A DNA stretch of 64,000 bases, from positions 434,001-498,000 of the forward strand of contig NZ_SUGA01000001.1 in assembly GCF_004963255.1 (NCBI RefSeq). Direction: 5' to 3'. Position 1 is the first letter of the stretch. Each line of letters starts with the position of its first letter. Position numbers and translations under genes: made by a program. This DNA is from Mesorhizobium sp. (GTDB lineage: Bacteria; Pseudomonadota; Alphaproteobacteria; Rhizobiales; Rhizobiaceae). Positions 45,253 through 54,441 of this stretch are shown here, one piece after another. The notes beneath the pieces are model-generated. The model did no database searches and was not told the origin of the DNA. It saw nothing but the letters and a program-made list of their open reading frames with translations.

Positions 45253-45764
45253 TGCAGGGCTCCATTCGAGATCATGACACGGCGGACATCGCGGAACGGC
45301 GACGCCAGCCCGGCATCCGCATCGATCTCCACGATCCAGACGCCGTTCCTGGGCGTGTGCCGGATAGCAAATGCGTCCGCCTTCCCGGGAGTGCCCTCGG
45401 CCACCGCGGCAAGTGTCAGGGCTTCGTCCTCGGCCTCGTAGGCCGGGTGGCGGAACAGCACCTTGACGCCGCGCAGCGGCACCGGTTTGCCCTGGCTGTC
45501 GACAAGGCTGTAACGGACCTCGCCGGAAGCGACGGTCAGCTTGCCTGTCCAGCCCAGCGCCGCCTGCGCTCTGCCTTTCTTCGCTTCTTCGTTGAACTGC
45601 TGGCTTGCGACATAGGTGTTCTCGACGACAAGGCCGGTCCAGCTCTTCTGGGCAAGCGTGGCCATGGTGACATTGACCCCGATCACCACCGCGAAGAACG
45701 CCAGGATGGAGACCAACATATGCTTGCCGGTGAACTCGCGCGGCTTCGGCATTTCGGCGCTCAT
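45249..45764 (-). CDS. ccoH: cbb3 oxidase assembly protein FixH/CcoH
   Basis: A 171-residue protein with one N-terminal helix (HMLVSILAFFAVVIGVNVTMA) and a periplasmic FixH domain, beginning KSWTGLVVENTYVASQQFNEE. FixH is needed for stable cbb3 assembly. The ATG overlaps the fixG stop (ATGA). Third- and second-gene overlaps through fixGHIS suggest tight translational coupling. Confidence 0.93.
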   Translation of the reverse strand: MSAEMPKPREFTGKHMLVSILAFFAVVIGVNVTMATLAQKSWTGLVVENTYVASQQFNEEAKKGRAQAALGWTGKLTVASGEVRYSLVDSQGKPVPLRGVKVLFRHPAYEAEDEALTLAAVAEGTPGKADAFAIRHTPRNGVWIVEIDADAGLASPFRDVRRVMISNGALQ

Positions 45765-47320
45765 CTGCTGTTCTCCGGGGCATTGAAAGTTGCAGTGTAT
45801 TCGGCGGTTTCGGAACTTGCCGTATCGCCGATGTGGAATTCGAAACTCTGTGCCGGCTTCCTGATCTGATCGGCCGGTTGCCGGACGAAGACCTTCAGCG
45901 TCTTCAGCCGGTCGGGTTCGACCGGGATGGAGAAGGAGCGGCTCGCGGACTGGTCGACGCCGACGATGCTCATCTCACCGCCGTCGAGGCCGTGCAGCGT
46001 GATCTCGACGGTCCTCGGCTCGGGTATCATGTTGAGCAGCTTGACCGTATAGCCGTTGCGGATCGAGCCGTCCGAGAGCGTCACGAACTGCGGATTGCGG
46101 TCATGCAGGACGTTGAGCTCCAGCCGTTCGCGCGTCAGCAGCGAATAGACGAGCACCAGGCCGATCGCCGACCACACGCCGAGATAGATGTAGGTGCGCA
46201 ACCGGAAGATCTTGCCCAGATGGAAATGTGCCAAGCCGTCGGCGAAGCTGCCGCTCGGCGTCCTCACCAGCGCCGGATTGACCGGGCCGGTGCCCCCGGA
46301 GGTGGCCAACGCCATGTTGGCGTTGTAGTCCGCCAGCGTCGCATAGGAGATCAGCCCGCGTTCCCGGCCGAGCTTGTCCATGACGCTGTCGCAGGCGTCG
46401 ATGCAAAGGGCGCAGGTGATGCATTCCAGCTGCTGGCCGTCGCGGATGTCGATTCCCATGGGGCAGACGGCGACACAGGCGTTGCAGTCGACGCAGTCGC
46501 CGACCGATTGCCCCGCGGCCGAAGCCTTCTTGGCGTGGCGCGAGCGCGGCTCGCCGCGCCAGTCGTTATACGTCACCGTCAGCGAGTTTTCGTCGAGCAT
46601 GGCGGCCTGGATGCGCGGCCACGGGCACATATAGGTGCAGACCTGCTCGCGCATCAGCCCGCCGAGCACATAAGTGGTGCCGGTGAGCACCGCGATCGTG
46701 GCATAGGCGATGGGCGCCGCCGTGCCGGTGACGACTTCGCCAAGCAGCTTCGGCGCATCGGCGAAGTAGAAGATCCAGGCGCCGCCCGTGGCCACTGCGA
46801 TGACGAGCCAGATGGCGTGCTTGGAGACGCGCAGGAAGAGCTTGCGGGCGCTCCAGGCAGCGGCGTCCAGCTTCATGCGGGCATTGCGATCGCCTTCAAT
46901 TGCGCGTTCGACGACAAGGAACAGGTCGACCCAGACGGTCTGCGGGCAGGTATAGCCGCACCAGGCCCGCCCGACCGTCGATGTGATCAGGAAAAGACCA
47001 ACGCCCGCCATCATCAGAAGGCCGGCGACGTAGTAGAATTCCTGCGGCCAGATCTCGATGAAGAAGAAGTAGAAACGGCGGTTCGCCAGGTCGATGAGAA
47101 CGGCCTGGTTCGGAGCGAAAGGCCCCCGATCCCAGCGCAGCCAGGGGGTCAGGTAATAGATGCCGAGCGTGATCGCCATCACCAGCCATTTGAACTGGCG
47201 GAAACGACCGGAGGCGCGCTTCGGAAAGATTTTCTTGCGCGCGGCGTAGAGCGGCTGTCGCGTCTTCGCGGAGTTGACCGCTTCGGCCTCGAGCCGTTCT
47301 ACCTGCGACTGATCCAGCAC
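45761..47320 (-). CDS. ccoG: cbb3 oxidase assembly ferredoxin-like protein FixG/CcoG
   Basis: A 519-residue membrane iron-sulphur protein, thought to reduce copper during cbb3 assembly. About five helices; the NapH-like GYTCPQTVWVDLF and REQVCTYMCPWPRIQ motifs; two 4Fe-4S clusters in CVDCNACVAVCPMGID and CITCALCIDACDSVM; a C-terminal immunoglobulin-like domain. GTG at 47320 is chosen for its GGAG site 6 bp upstream; TTG at 47332 is an alternative. A perfect anaerobox lies 73 bp upstream. Confidence 0.94.
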   Translation of the reverse strand: MLDQSQVERLEAEAVNSAKTRQPLYAARKKIFPKRASGRFRQFKWLVMAITLGIYYLTPWLRWDRGPFAPNQAVLIDLANRRFYFFFIEIWPQEFYYVAGLLMMAGVGLFLITSTVGRAWCGYTCPQTVWVDLFLVVERAIEGDRNARMKLDAAAWSARKLFLRVSKHAIWLVIAVATGGAWIFYFADAPKLLGEVVTGTAAPIAYATIAVLTGTTYVLGGLMREQVCTYMCPWPRIQAAMLDENSLTVTYNDWRGEPRSRHAKKASAAGQSVGDCVDCNACVAVCPMGIDIRDGQQLECITCALCIDACDSVMDKLGRERGLISYATLADYNANMALATSGGTGPVNPALVRTPSGSFADGLAHFHLGKIFRLRTYIYLGVWSAIGLVLVYSLLTRERLELNVLHDRNPQFVTLSDGSIRNGYTVKLLNMIPEPRTVEITLHGLDGGEMSIVGVDQSASRSFSIPVEPDRLKTLKVFVRQPADQIRKPAQSFEFHIGDTASSETAEYTATFNAPENSR

Positions 47321-47392
47321 GACGATCTCCAATCACGGCGAAATGATGCCGCCTTGTTTCCGGCAATCTCGCAATCGCGCGGGCGCGTCGCG

Positions 47393-47406
47393 TTGATGCA
47401 GGTCAA
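47393..47406. promoter_or_regulatory. Anaerobox of fixGHIS
   Basis: TTGATGCAGGTCAA, a perfect site centred 79 bp before the fixG GTG. It gives fixGHIS a promoter separate from fixNOQP. Confidence 0.9.
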
Positions 47407-47411
47407 ATTGA

Positions 47412-47452
47412 GCCATCAAAAAGCAAATCGAGGCCCGGCATGGCCGGGCCTC
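47412..47452 (-). terminator. Rho-independent terminator after ccoP
   Basis: Perfect 10-bp stem GAGGCCCGGC/GCCGGGCCTC (47430-47452) with a 3-base loop, followed on the minus strand by a T-rich run (47417-47422). It separates fixNOQP from fixGHIS and lies just before the fixG anaerobox. Confidence 0.8.
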
Positions 47453-47491
47453 GTCGCTTGAACGGCTGAGGGCCGAGAATAGGCCCCGCTC

Positions 47492-48355
47492 CTATTCTCC
47501 GCCGCCAAGCGAATGGACATAGACAGCCAGCTCCTTGACCGTCGTCTCGCCGAGACGGCCGACCCAGGCAGGCATCACCCCGTTCTTCGGGGCTCGCACC
47601 TGGGCAGCAATCGCGGCCTCGCCGGAGCCGTGGAGCCAGATGGCATCCGTCAGATTAGGTGCTCCGAGGTCGCGGTTGCCCTTCGCGTTCTCGCCATGGC
47701 AGGCGGCGCAATTGTCCGCGAAAACCTTGGCGCCGGGCTCGATCAGGCTCTTGTCCTGCACCGGTCCAGAAAGGCTCGCCACATAGGCGCTGACCTGGGC
47801 GATCTGTTCCGGCTTGAGCACGTCAGCAAAAGGGGTCATCTCCGACTGACGGGTGTCGGGGTCCGCCGCGAAGCGGATGCCGTGCGTGATCGTCTGCTGG
47901 ATCTCCTCCGCCTTGCCGCCCCAGAGCCAATCGTCATCGTTGAGGTTCGGAAACCCTGTCGATCCTTGCGCGCCTGAGCCGTGGCACTGCACGCAATTCA
48001 CCTTGAATGCCGCGCCGCCGGCGGCGACGGCGAACTCGCGCAACGTGTCGTCAGCGGCGATTTCCGAAACGGTCTTCGACTGTATCGCCGTGACGTATTT
48101 GGCCTTGGCGGCGTCAGCCGCGGCCATCTCGTTCTTGACGTCGTTGCGGCTGGAGAAGCCCAGGACGCCCCTGGTGGCGGAACTCAGCATCGGCCAGGCG
48201 GGATAGGCAATCGTGTAAGCGAGCGCCCAGGCCACGGTGATGTAGAAGGTGATCACCCACCAGCGCGGCAGAGGATTGTTGAGCTCCTTGATACCGTCCC
48301 ATTCATGGCCGGTCGTCGTGATGCCCGAGATTTCGTCGATATGCTCGTTGCTCAT
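47492..48355 (-). CDS. ccoP: cbb3 oxidase dihaem subunit CcoP/FixP
   Basis: A 287-residue membrane-anchored dihaem cytochrome c. An N-terminal helix (WWVITFYITVAWALAYTIAYPAWP), then two c-type domains with CVQCH (VNCVQCHGSGAQG) and CAACH (NCAACHGENAKG). It passes electrons from the bc1 complex to CcoO and CcoN. The ATG at 48355 has AGGA upstream and lies 2 bp after the ccoQ stop; a TTG six bases earlier is less likely. Confidence 0.96.
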   Translation of the reverse strand: MSNEHIDEISGITTTGHEWDGIKELNNPLPRWWVITFYITVAWALAYTIAYPAWPMLSSATRGVLGFSSRNDVKNEMAAADAAKAKYVTAIQSKTVSEIAADDTLREFAVAAGGAAFKVNCVQCHGSGAQGSTGFPNLNDDDWLWGGKAEEIQQTITHGIRFAADPDTRQSEMTPFADVLKPEQIAQVSAYVASLSGPVQDKSLIEPGAKVFADNCAACHGENAKGNRDLGAPNLTDAIWLHGSGEAAIAAQVRAPKNGVMPAWVGRLGETTVKELAVYVHSLGGGE

Positions 48356-48357
48356 GA

Positions 48358-48507
48358 TCAATCGTCCTGGAGAGGAATTTTAGCGGCGTCGTCGGCATGC
48401 TTTCTGCCACCCGGACGCAGCGCGAAGACAATGCAGCCGACAAAGAACAAAGCCATGGCAAGAAGGCCCCAACTGTCGGCGAACTCCCGCATCAAGTTGT
48501 ATTCCAT
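48358..48507 (-). CDS. ccoQ: cbb3 oxidase small subunit CcoQ/FixQ
   Basis: A 49-residue membrane protein opening MEYNLMREFADSWGLLAMAL, with one helix (about residues 12-30) followed by FALRPGGRKHADDAA. CcoQ stabilises CcoP in the cbb3 complex. The ATG has GAGGAGG 8 bp upstream. It lies between ccoO (12-bp gap) and ccoP (2-bp gap). Confidence 0.93.
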   Translation of the reverse strand: MEYNLMREFADSWGLLAMALFFVGCIVFALRPGGRKHADDAAKIPLQDD

Positions 48508-48519
48508 CGGTTGCCCTCC

Positions 48520-49251
48520 TCAGCGGTAGCCGGCTGCTTCGTCGTAGTTCTTGAAATCGACCAGGGTGCCGAGCATCTGGAGATAGGCTACGAGAGCATC
48601 CATCTCGGTGACCTGTTGCGGGTTGCCGTCGAAGTCGCCGATCTTGGCCTTGGGGTAGCGTTTCTCCAGGCCGGTCGTGTCGGCATTGGGATCGGCCTGC
48701 GCCGTGAGGTCGGCGTTGGCGTTGGCGACCATGTCGTCGGAGTAGGGCACCCCGACGCGCCTGTTCGCAACCAGATGCGTCGAGAAATCCTTCACCTCGA
48801 TCGGCGTGTCTTTCAAGAAGGCGTAGTTCGGCATGACCGATTCCGGCACCACGGAACGCGGGTCGGCAAGATGCTGAACTTGCCAGCTGTTGGAGTAGCG
48901 ATCGCCGACGCGCGCAAGGTCGGGGCCGGTTCGCTTGGAGCCCCACTGGAAGGGGTGGTCGTACATCGACTCTGCCGCCAGGCTGTAATGGCCGTAGCGT
49001 TCCACCTCGTCGCGGAACGGCCGGATCATCTGGCTGTGGCAGAGATAGCATCCCTCGCGCACATAGATGTTGCGTCCGGCAAGCTCCAGCGGGGTGTAGG
49101 GGCGCATGCCCTCGACCTTCTCGATCGTGTTGTCGAGATAGAAGAGCGGCGCGATCTCGACGATACCGCCAACGGTCACGACCAGCAGGGATCCGACGAG
49201 AAGAAGCGTCGCGTTCTTCTCGATCAGCGCGTGTTTGTCTATCAGGCCCAT
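48520..49251 (-). CDS. ccoO: cbb3 oxidase monohaem subunit CcoO/FixO
   Basis: A 243-residue membrane cytochrome c. An N-terminal helix ([22 protein letters not shown]) precedes one c-type domain with CYLCH ([15 protein letters not shown]). It sits between CcoP and the catalytic CcoN. The ATG has AAGGAG upstream. Its start lies 10 bp after the ccoN stop. Confidence 0.96.
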   Translation of the reverse strand: MGLIDKHALIEKNATLLLVGSLLVVTVGGIVEIAPLFYLDNTIEKVEGMRPYTPLELAGRNIYVREGCYLCHSQMIRPFRDEVERYGHYSLAAESMYDHPFQWGSKRTGPDLARVGDRYSNSWQVQHLADPRSVVPESVMPNYAFLKDTPIEVKDFSTHLVANRRVGVPYSDDMVANANADLTAQADPNADTTGLEKRYPKAKIGDFDGNPQQVTEMDALVAYLQMLGTLVDFKNYDEAAGYR

Positions 49252-49261
49252 GTCTGGCTCC

Positions 49262-50872
49262 TTATTCGGCAGGCTGGAGGGCGGGGGCGGAACCCGGCAA
49301 AGGCTGTTCTTTGCGCTGGTAGCCACGGATGGTCATGGTGATGTTCCAGGCCATGATCAGCATGCCGGCCAGGTACATGGCGCCGCCCGCGGCGCGCATG
49401 ACATAGTAGGGATGCATCGTGGCGACCGTCTCGGCGAAGGAATAGACGAGGAAACCCTGCTCGTCGTATTCGCGCCACATGAGCCCCTGCATGATGCCCG
49501 AGACCCACATCACCGCCGCGTAGACAACGATGCCGAGCGTCGCCAGCCAGAAGTGCCAGGTGACGAGGCGCATCGAATAGAGCCGCTCGCGATTCCAGAG
49601 CTTGGGCACCATGTAGTAGATCGCGCCGAAGCTGATCAGGCCGACCCAGCCGAGCGCGCCCGAATGGACGTGGCCGATTGTCCAGTCCGTATAGTGCGAC
49701 AGCGAGTTGACCGTCTTGATCGACATCATCGGCCCCTCGAAGGTCGACATGCCGTAGAAGGCGATGGCCGCCACCATCATGCGGACGATCGGGTCGGTGC
49801 GGATCTTGTCCCATGCGCCGGAGAGGGTCATGAGGCCGTTGATCATGCCGCCCCAGGAGGGCATCCACAGCATGATCGAGAACACCATGCCGAGCGTCTG
49901 CGCCCAGTCGGGCAGGGCGGTGTAATGGAGGTGATGCGGTCCGGCCCAGATATAGAGGAAGATCAGCGCCCAGAAGTGGATGATCGAAAGCCGGTAGGAA
50001 TAGACGGGGCGGTTCACCTGCTTGGGCACGAAGTAGTACATCATGCCGAGGAAGCCCGCCGTCAGGAAGAACCCGACCGCATTATGGCCGTACCACCACT
50101 GCGTCAGCGCGTCCTGAACACCCGAGAATGCCGAGTAGCTCTTCGAGCCGAGGAACGAGACCGGCATCGACAGGTTGTTGACGACATGCAGCATCGCGAT
50201 GGTGACGATGAAGGACAGGTAGAACCAGTTGGCGACGTAGATATGCGGTTCCTTGCGCTTCAGAATGGTGCCGAGGAAAAGGATCAGATACGCGACCCAG
50301 ACGATCGTCAGCCAGAGGTCGACATACCATTCCGGCTCGGCATATTCGCGGCCTTCGGTGATGCCCAGCAGATAGCCGGTCGCGGCCATGACGATGAACA
50401 GCTGGTAGCCCCAGAAGACGAACCAGGCGAGATTGCCGCCGAACAGCCTCGCGCGGGACGTGCGCTGCACGACATACATGGATGTGCACAGAAGGGCGTT
50501 GCCGCCAAAGGCGAAGATCACACCGGAGGTATGGAGGGGCCGCAGCCGCCCGAAATTGAACCAGGGCCCGATGTTAAGCTGAGGGTATGCAAGCTCCAGC
50601 GCGATGATCAAGCCGACCAGCATGCCGACGACGCCCCAGAACACCGTCGCAATGGCGCCGTAGCGGATCGGACCATCCATGTAGGCGGATGGGTCGATCG
50701 GCGCCGCGGGCTTGAAATCCGTAGTGCGCAGCAGGACCACGGTGAATCCAGCCACGGCGAAGAACAAAACCCACATGTGCTGGCGAAAAGGTTCATCCAC
50801 CCCGAAGCCGGCGGCTACGAGGGCGCCAAAGGCGAACAGGCTTAGAAGGACGATCTCCGTGCCAAATTTCAT
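49262..50872 (-). CDS. ccoN: cbb3 oxidase catalytic subunit CcoN/FixN
   Basis: A 536-residue haem-copper oxidase subunit with about 12 helices, which reduces O2 to water with very high oxygen affinity. The haem and Cu-B His ligands lie in [22 protein letters not shown] and [16 protein letters not shown] segments. The chain is full length. It is the first gene of fixNOQP and has a perfect anaerobox 84 bp upstream. This oxidase is the respiratory end point of the low-oxygen lifestyle shown by the whole window. Confidence 0.97.
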   Translation of the reverse strand: MKFGTEIVLLSLFAFGALVAAGFGVDEPFRQHMWVLFFAVAGFTVVLLRTTDFKPAAPIDPSAYMDGPIRYGAIATVFWGVVGMLVGLIIALELAYPQLNIGPWFNFGRLRPLHTSGVIFAFGGNALLCTSMYVVQRTSRARLFGGNLAWFVFWGYQLFIVMAATGYLLGITEGREYAEPEWYVDLWLTIVWVAYLILFLGTILKRKEPHIYVANWFYLSFIVTIAMLHVVNNLSMPVSFLGSKSYSAFSGVQDALTQWWYGHNAVGFFLTAGFLGMMYYFVPKQVNRPVYSYRLSIIHFWALIFLYIWAGPHHLHYTALPDWAQTLGMVFSIMLWMPSWGGMINGLMTLSGAWDKIRTDPIVRMMVAAIAFYGMSTFEGPMMSIKTVNSLSHYTDWTIGHVHSGALGWVGLISFGAIYYMVPKLWNRERLYSMRLVTWHFWLATLGIVVYAAVMWVSGIMQGLMWREYDEQGFLVYSFAETVATMHPYYVMRAAGGAMYLAGMLIMAWNITMTIRGYQRKEQPLPGSAPALQPAE

Positions 50873-50955
50873 CGCAAGTCCCCGATCTCGTCTCGAAAGT
50901 TCCGGCGGAAATACCCGCCCGAGGCACCTTTTCGAGATTTCCCGGCCCCCCGGCC

Positions 50956-50969
50956 TTGATCCAGGTCAA
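50956..50969. promoter_or_regulatory. Anaerobox of fixNOQP
   Basis: TTGATCCAGGTCAA, a perfect site centred 90 bp before the ccoN start. The 250 bp between ccoN and fnrN holds nothing else I can name. Confidence 0.92.
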
Positions 50970-51121
50970 ACGCGCACTGCTTTTCTTTGGAGAGCGTCCG
51001 CGCCGGGCGCTGGAAACTGGTCCGCTTCAGGCAAGGACGCCGGCGAAACGACCTGCAAGGCCGAACCTTGCGACGGTGGTGAGATCAAGCAAGCGAAGGC
51101 TCGCAGGAGGATCGTCGCCGC

Positions 51122-51835
51122 TCAGTCGCCGCAGCGTTCCTCGATCTGAGCCATGCTTGCGAGGCTGATCTGCCGCTTGTTGACGATCCGGATCGTGCCG
51201 TCGGACCGCAACCTGGACAATTCCCGGCTGACCGTCTCGATGGTCAGCCCAAGAAAATCGGCGATATCGGTGCGTGTCAGCGGCAGGTCGAAGCTTATCG
51301 GGCTTGCCGGATGGTGCGCGGGATCGGTGTTTCTGGCGACCATGAGGAGGAAACTTGCGACCTTCTCGGACGCGGTCTTGCGCCCCAGCGCCGCCATCCA
51401 GTCGCGTGCTTCGTCGAGCTCGTTCAGCGTATGCTTCAGCAGCAGACGCGCAAGCTCCGGCATCTCGTTTGCCATCCGGTCGATGATTGCCCGTGGAAAC
51501 GAGCAGAGCGCCACATTCGTCAAGGCTTCTGCCCTGATCGGCTTCTTTGCCTCGAACGGCCTGCCCAGGAAATCGGGCGCGAAATGGAAGCCGACAATCT
51601 GCTGACGACCATCCGAGAGATTTCTCGTGAGCTTGACCACGCCGGACAGCAGGTTGGAGTAGGTTCCGTCGTCGGGCAGTTCCGTCCCTGCCGGAACCTC
51701 GTGCCTGGACGAAGCCTTGGCCAGCTCGGCGAGTTGGCGGGCGTTGAAGGCGCCGCATAATCCATCCTGCCGCGCTTCGCAGGATTTGCAAATTGCGGGG
51801 ACGTCGGCTTGTTGAACATCCTGTCTGGCGGCCAT
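51122..51835 (-). CDS. fnrN: Oxygen-responsive regulator FnrN
   Basis: A 237-residue Crp/FNR activator with an oxygen-labile iron-sulphur cluster. Four Cys ligands: Cys16, Cys19 and Cys27 in CKSCEARQDGLC, and Cys111 in NVALCSF. The C-terminal helix-turn-helix reads IADFLGLTIETVSRELSRLRSDG, with the E-x2-SR residues that read TTGAT half-sites. The frame opens at 51907 inside the anaerobox, so the ATG at 51835 is chosen. It probably activates itself and hemN from the shared box, and most other boxed genes here. Confidence 0.93.
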   Translation of the reverse strand: MAARQDVQQADVPAICKSCEARQDGLCGAFNARQLAELAKASSRHEVPAGTELPDDGTYSNLLSGVVKLTRNLSDGRQQIVGFHFAPDFLGRPFEAKKPIRAEALTNVALCSFPRAIIDRMANEMPELARLLLKHTLNELDEARDWMAALGRKTASEKVASFLLMVARNTDPAHHPASPISFDLPLTRTDIADFLGLTIETVSRELSRLRSDGTIRIVNKRQISLASMAQIEERCGD

Positions 51836-51893
51836 TGCGACGCCCGTGGTCAAATAGGAGCGGCAATCTGCCCGGGTTTTGAACTGAGTCGCC

Positions 51894-51907
51894 TTGATCG
51901 AGATCAA
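51894..51907. promoter_or_regulatory. Anaerobox shared by fnrN and hemN
   Basis: TTGATCGAGATCAA, a perfect site. Centred 65 bp before the fnrN ATG and 42.5 bp before the divergent hemN ATG. On the hemN side a class II start would fall at 51942, one base before the ATG, so hemN may be leaderless. Confidence 0.9.
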
Positions 51908-51942
51908 GGTTTTGCCGGCGTCGTTCGGGCAGTTTGACCGTC

Positions 51943-53322
51943 ATGACCCCGCCCGCCGCCTCCATCGATCCGCCGCGCCCAGCTCCGACCGTGAGTCCTG
52001 GCGACAACGTGCCGCGTTACACGAGCTATCCCACGGCGCCGCATTTTCATCCTGGCGTTGACGCGGTCACGGTTCGCGGGTGGATGGACGCGCTCGAAGG
52101 CGATGACGAGATATCGCTGTATCTCCATATTCCCTATTGCGACCGTTTATGCTGGTTCTGCGCCTGCCATACCAAGCAGACACGACACTATGCGCCCGTG
52201 GCCGCTTTCCTTCGCTCGCTCCACAAGGAGATCGAAACGGTCGGCGGCCTCGTCAGCGGCCGCGGCAGGGTCCGCGCCGTTCATTTCGGCGGCGGCTCCC
52301 CGACAATGCTGAAGCCCGACGACATCCTCATGCTCGGAAAGGCGTTGCGGGATCAATTCGACTTCCTCGACGATGCCAGCCTCAGCGTCGAGATCGACCC
52401 CAACGACATGGACGAGGGTCGGCTGGACGCGTTTGCCGCGATCGGCATGACAAGGGCGAGCCTGGGTGTCCAGGATTTCGATCCCAAGGTGCAGAAGGCG
52501 ATCAATCGCGAGCAGAGTTTCGCGCTGACCAAGAGCATTGTCGATGCGGTGCGGGCGCGGGGCGTCACGTCCGTCAACCTCGACCTGCTCTACGGCCTGC
52601 CGCATCAGACCGGCAAGAGCGTCGCGGCGACCGTTGCCCAGGCGCTGACCTTGGCGCCGGACAGGCTTGCGCTGTTCGGCTACGCGCATGTGCCGTGGTT
52701 CAAGAAGCATCAGACGATGATCGATGAAGCCTGGCTGCCCGATTCCGTCGCGCGCCTTGCGCAGTCGCAGCTTGCCGCGCAGCTGATTGTCGATGCCGGC
52801 TACGAAGCATTGGGGCTGGACCATTTCGCGAAGCCCGGGGACACGCTGGCGGTTGCCGCCCGCGCCGGCAAGATCCGCCGCAATTTCCAGGGCTACACCG
52901 AGGACCAGTGCGAAACCCTGATCGGTCTCGGCCCCTCGTCGATCAGCCGGTATCGCCAGGGTCATGCACAAAACATCGTCGCGACGGGCGAATACCAGAA
53001 AGCCGTGGATTCGGGAGAGCTGGCGATAGCGCGCGGCATAGAATTCAGCGTCGAAGACGAGGCGCGCGGCTGGGTCATCGAGCGCCTGATGTGCAACTTC
53101 GCCTTCTCGGCGGTGGAGCTTGTCGACCGCTTTGGAAATGTCGGCCAAAGGCTGCTTTGCGAAGCGAGCCGACTGGCCATCAGCGGGGCGGACCAGCTTC
53201 TTCGGCTGGAAGGCGAGAACTTCGTCGTGCCGGCGGCAAGCCGTCCGCTTGTCCGCACGGTGGCGGCGAAATTCGACAAATACCTCAGCAATGGAACCGG
53301 CAGGCATTCGGTGGCGGTTTGA
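51943..53322 (+). CDS. hemN: Oxygen-independent coproporphyrinogen III dehydrogenase HemN
   Basis: A 459-residue radical-SAM enzyme that converts coproporphyrinogen III to protoporphyrinogen IX without oxygen. The cluster motif is CDRLCWFC (Cys66, Cys70, Cys73) and the SAM-site GGGSPTML follows at about residue 112. The chain has the full HemN length, unlike HemW. The ATG at 51943 follows directly from a shared anaerobox. It supplies haem for the cbb3 oxidase. Confidence 0.96.
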   Translation: MTPPAASIDPPRPAPTVSPGDNVPRYTSYPTAPHFHPGVDAVTVRGWMDALEGDDEISLYLHIPYCDRLCWFCACHTKQTRHYAPVAAFLRSLHKEIETVGGLVSGRGRVRAVHFGGGSPTMLKPDDILMLGKALRDQFDFLDDASLSVEIDPNDMDEGRLDAFAAIGMTRASLGVQDFDPKVQKAINREQSFALTKSIVDAVRARGVTSVNLDLLYGLPHQTGKSVAATVAQALTLAPDRLALFGYAHVPWFKKHQTMIDEAWLPDSVARLAQSQLAAQLIVDAGYEALGLDHFAKPGDTLAVAARAGKIRRNFQGYTEDQCETLIGLGPSSISRYRQGHAQNIVATGEYQKAVDSGELAIARGIEFSVEDEARGWVIERLMCNFAFSAVELVDRFGNVGQRLLCEASRLAISGADQLLRLEGENFVVPAASRPLVRTVAAKFDKYLSNGTGRHSVAV

Positions 53323-53341
53323 ATAGGCTTCAGGCGGCGGG

Positions 53342-53773
53342 TCAGAAATGCTCGCCCACCCTGAACGGCCCGACACGGGTCCCGGCCGCGATCAGATAGG
53401 CTGTCGACCAGCCGATCAGCAGAAAGCCGTTGATGCCTTCCAGGGCTGCCAGCACGCGCCAGCCATGAGCCGGCACGACATCGCCATATCCGACCGTCGA
53501 AAAGGTGATGGTCGAAAAGTAAAGCGCCGTCTCGAAATCGCTGAAGATTCCGAGCAGCCGGTAGATCCCGGCCCACAGCCAGACTTCCGCCGTCATGACA
53601 GCGAAAAGCCCCATCACGACCGTGATCATGGCGATGACCCGGCTGCGCCGCCCGTGCATCCGGAACAACGCAACGAGTCGGGACATCACGTAAGTGATCG
53701 CGATAAGGCCGAAAGTGTGGATCAGGACCGTCAGGCTGATGACGATCGTGCCGACGAAAAGATTGAGGATCAT
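53342..53773 (-). CDS. Two-helix potassium-channel-like protein
   Basis: A 143-residue membrane protein. It has four hydrophobic segments; the last two flank a pore loop with the selectivity filter TVGYGD (in TFSTVGYGDVVP). No cytosolic RCK domain is present, so it is a minimal channel of the ion_trans_2 type. The ATG at 53773 is preferred to a TTG at 53785. It converges on hemN with a 19-bp gap. No anaerobox is seen. Confidence 0.85.
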   Translation of the reverse strand: MILNLFVGTIVISLTVLIHTFGLIAITYVMSRLVALFRMHGRRSRVIAMITVVMGLFAVMTAEVWLWAGIYRLLGIFSDFETALYFSTITFSTVGYGDVVPAHGWRVLAALEGINGFLLIGWSTAYLIAAGTRVGPFRVGEHF

Positions 53774-53962
53774 CGCGGAAATCAAGGGCTCGAACAGCTA
53801 CAGTCCATCACAGTCCATGCGCGGAATCAAACCGGATGTCAGCTCGGTGGATTGCTCCCTGCTTGCCGGTCACTTGGAGCAAGGAAACTGCGAAACCGCT
53901 CCATCCCACTGTTTAGAGAATTGTGAACGAACGGCTATGGCGAGGGGTGCGAACCTGACCGC

Positions 53963-54418
53963 TCACACTTTTCCCGAAATGTCTCTGGCGGCAGGGCCGA
54001 GGTGGAAGAACATGGCGAGCTTGAGGCTCGTCGCTATCCTTTCCGCCCGCTCGACGAACACCGCCGCGATCTCGGGAGCGAACAGGCGGGATGCCGTCTC
54101 ACCGAAGAGAGCCAGCCAAATCCCGAAGTCTGCTTCGGTCACGTCCTTGAGCTTCAGATGGGCCGGCACAGGCCGGCCATGGTAGTCGCCGCTCTTCAAG
54201 ATGACGGAACACCAGAAGTCCGTCATCTTCTCCAGATGGGGCTCCCAGTCACCGACAATTTCCCGGGCGAAGATAGGCCCGAGCCGCTCATCCTTTCTAA
54301 CCCTGGAATAGAACTCGCGCACCAGCACCCCGATCGAGGCTCGGTCCACGCCGGGGCGAGCCAGGGGCTGTTCGGCGACGGGGCGAACTCTGTCAAGCAG
54401 GGCCGGCTTCGAAATCAT
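53963..54418 (-). CDS. Group III truncated haemoglobin
   Basis: A 151-residue globin of the truncated group III. The chain has REFYSRVRKDERLGPIFA, WEPHLEKMTDFWCSVILKSG and the proximal His in PAHLKLKDVTEADF. Group III globins bind O2 and NO; some protect against NO. AAGGAAC precedes the ATG. It follows nirV by 23 bp and so is probably part of a nirK-nirV-globin transcript, where removal of nitric oxide from NirK would make sense. Confidence 0.9.
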   Translation of the reverse strand: MISKPALLDRVRPVAEQPLARPGVDRASIGVLVREFYSRVRKDERLGPIFAREIVGDWEPHLEKMTDFWCSVILKSGDYHGRPVPAHLKLKDVTEADFGIWLALFGETASRLFAPEIAAVFVERAERIATSLKLAMFFHLGPAARDISGKV

Positions 54419-54441
54419 TTAAGTTCCTTTTTGTGGGGCGG

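Noticed and set aside
42973..45441. An 822-codon open frame antisense to fixI
   Set aside because: It mirrors the codon phase of fixI in high-GC DNA, is rich in Arg, His and Gly, has no recognisable domain or ribosome site, and fixI itself is unmistakable.
49235..50845. A 536-codon open frame antisense to ccoN
   Set aside because: Shadow of ccoN with biased charged composition and no motifs.
51894..51907. An fnrN start at 51907, adding 24 residues
   Set aside because: It would place the start codon within the anaerobox that controls the gene; the ATG at 51835 gives a normal FnrN N-terminus.
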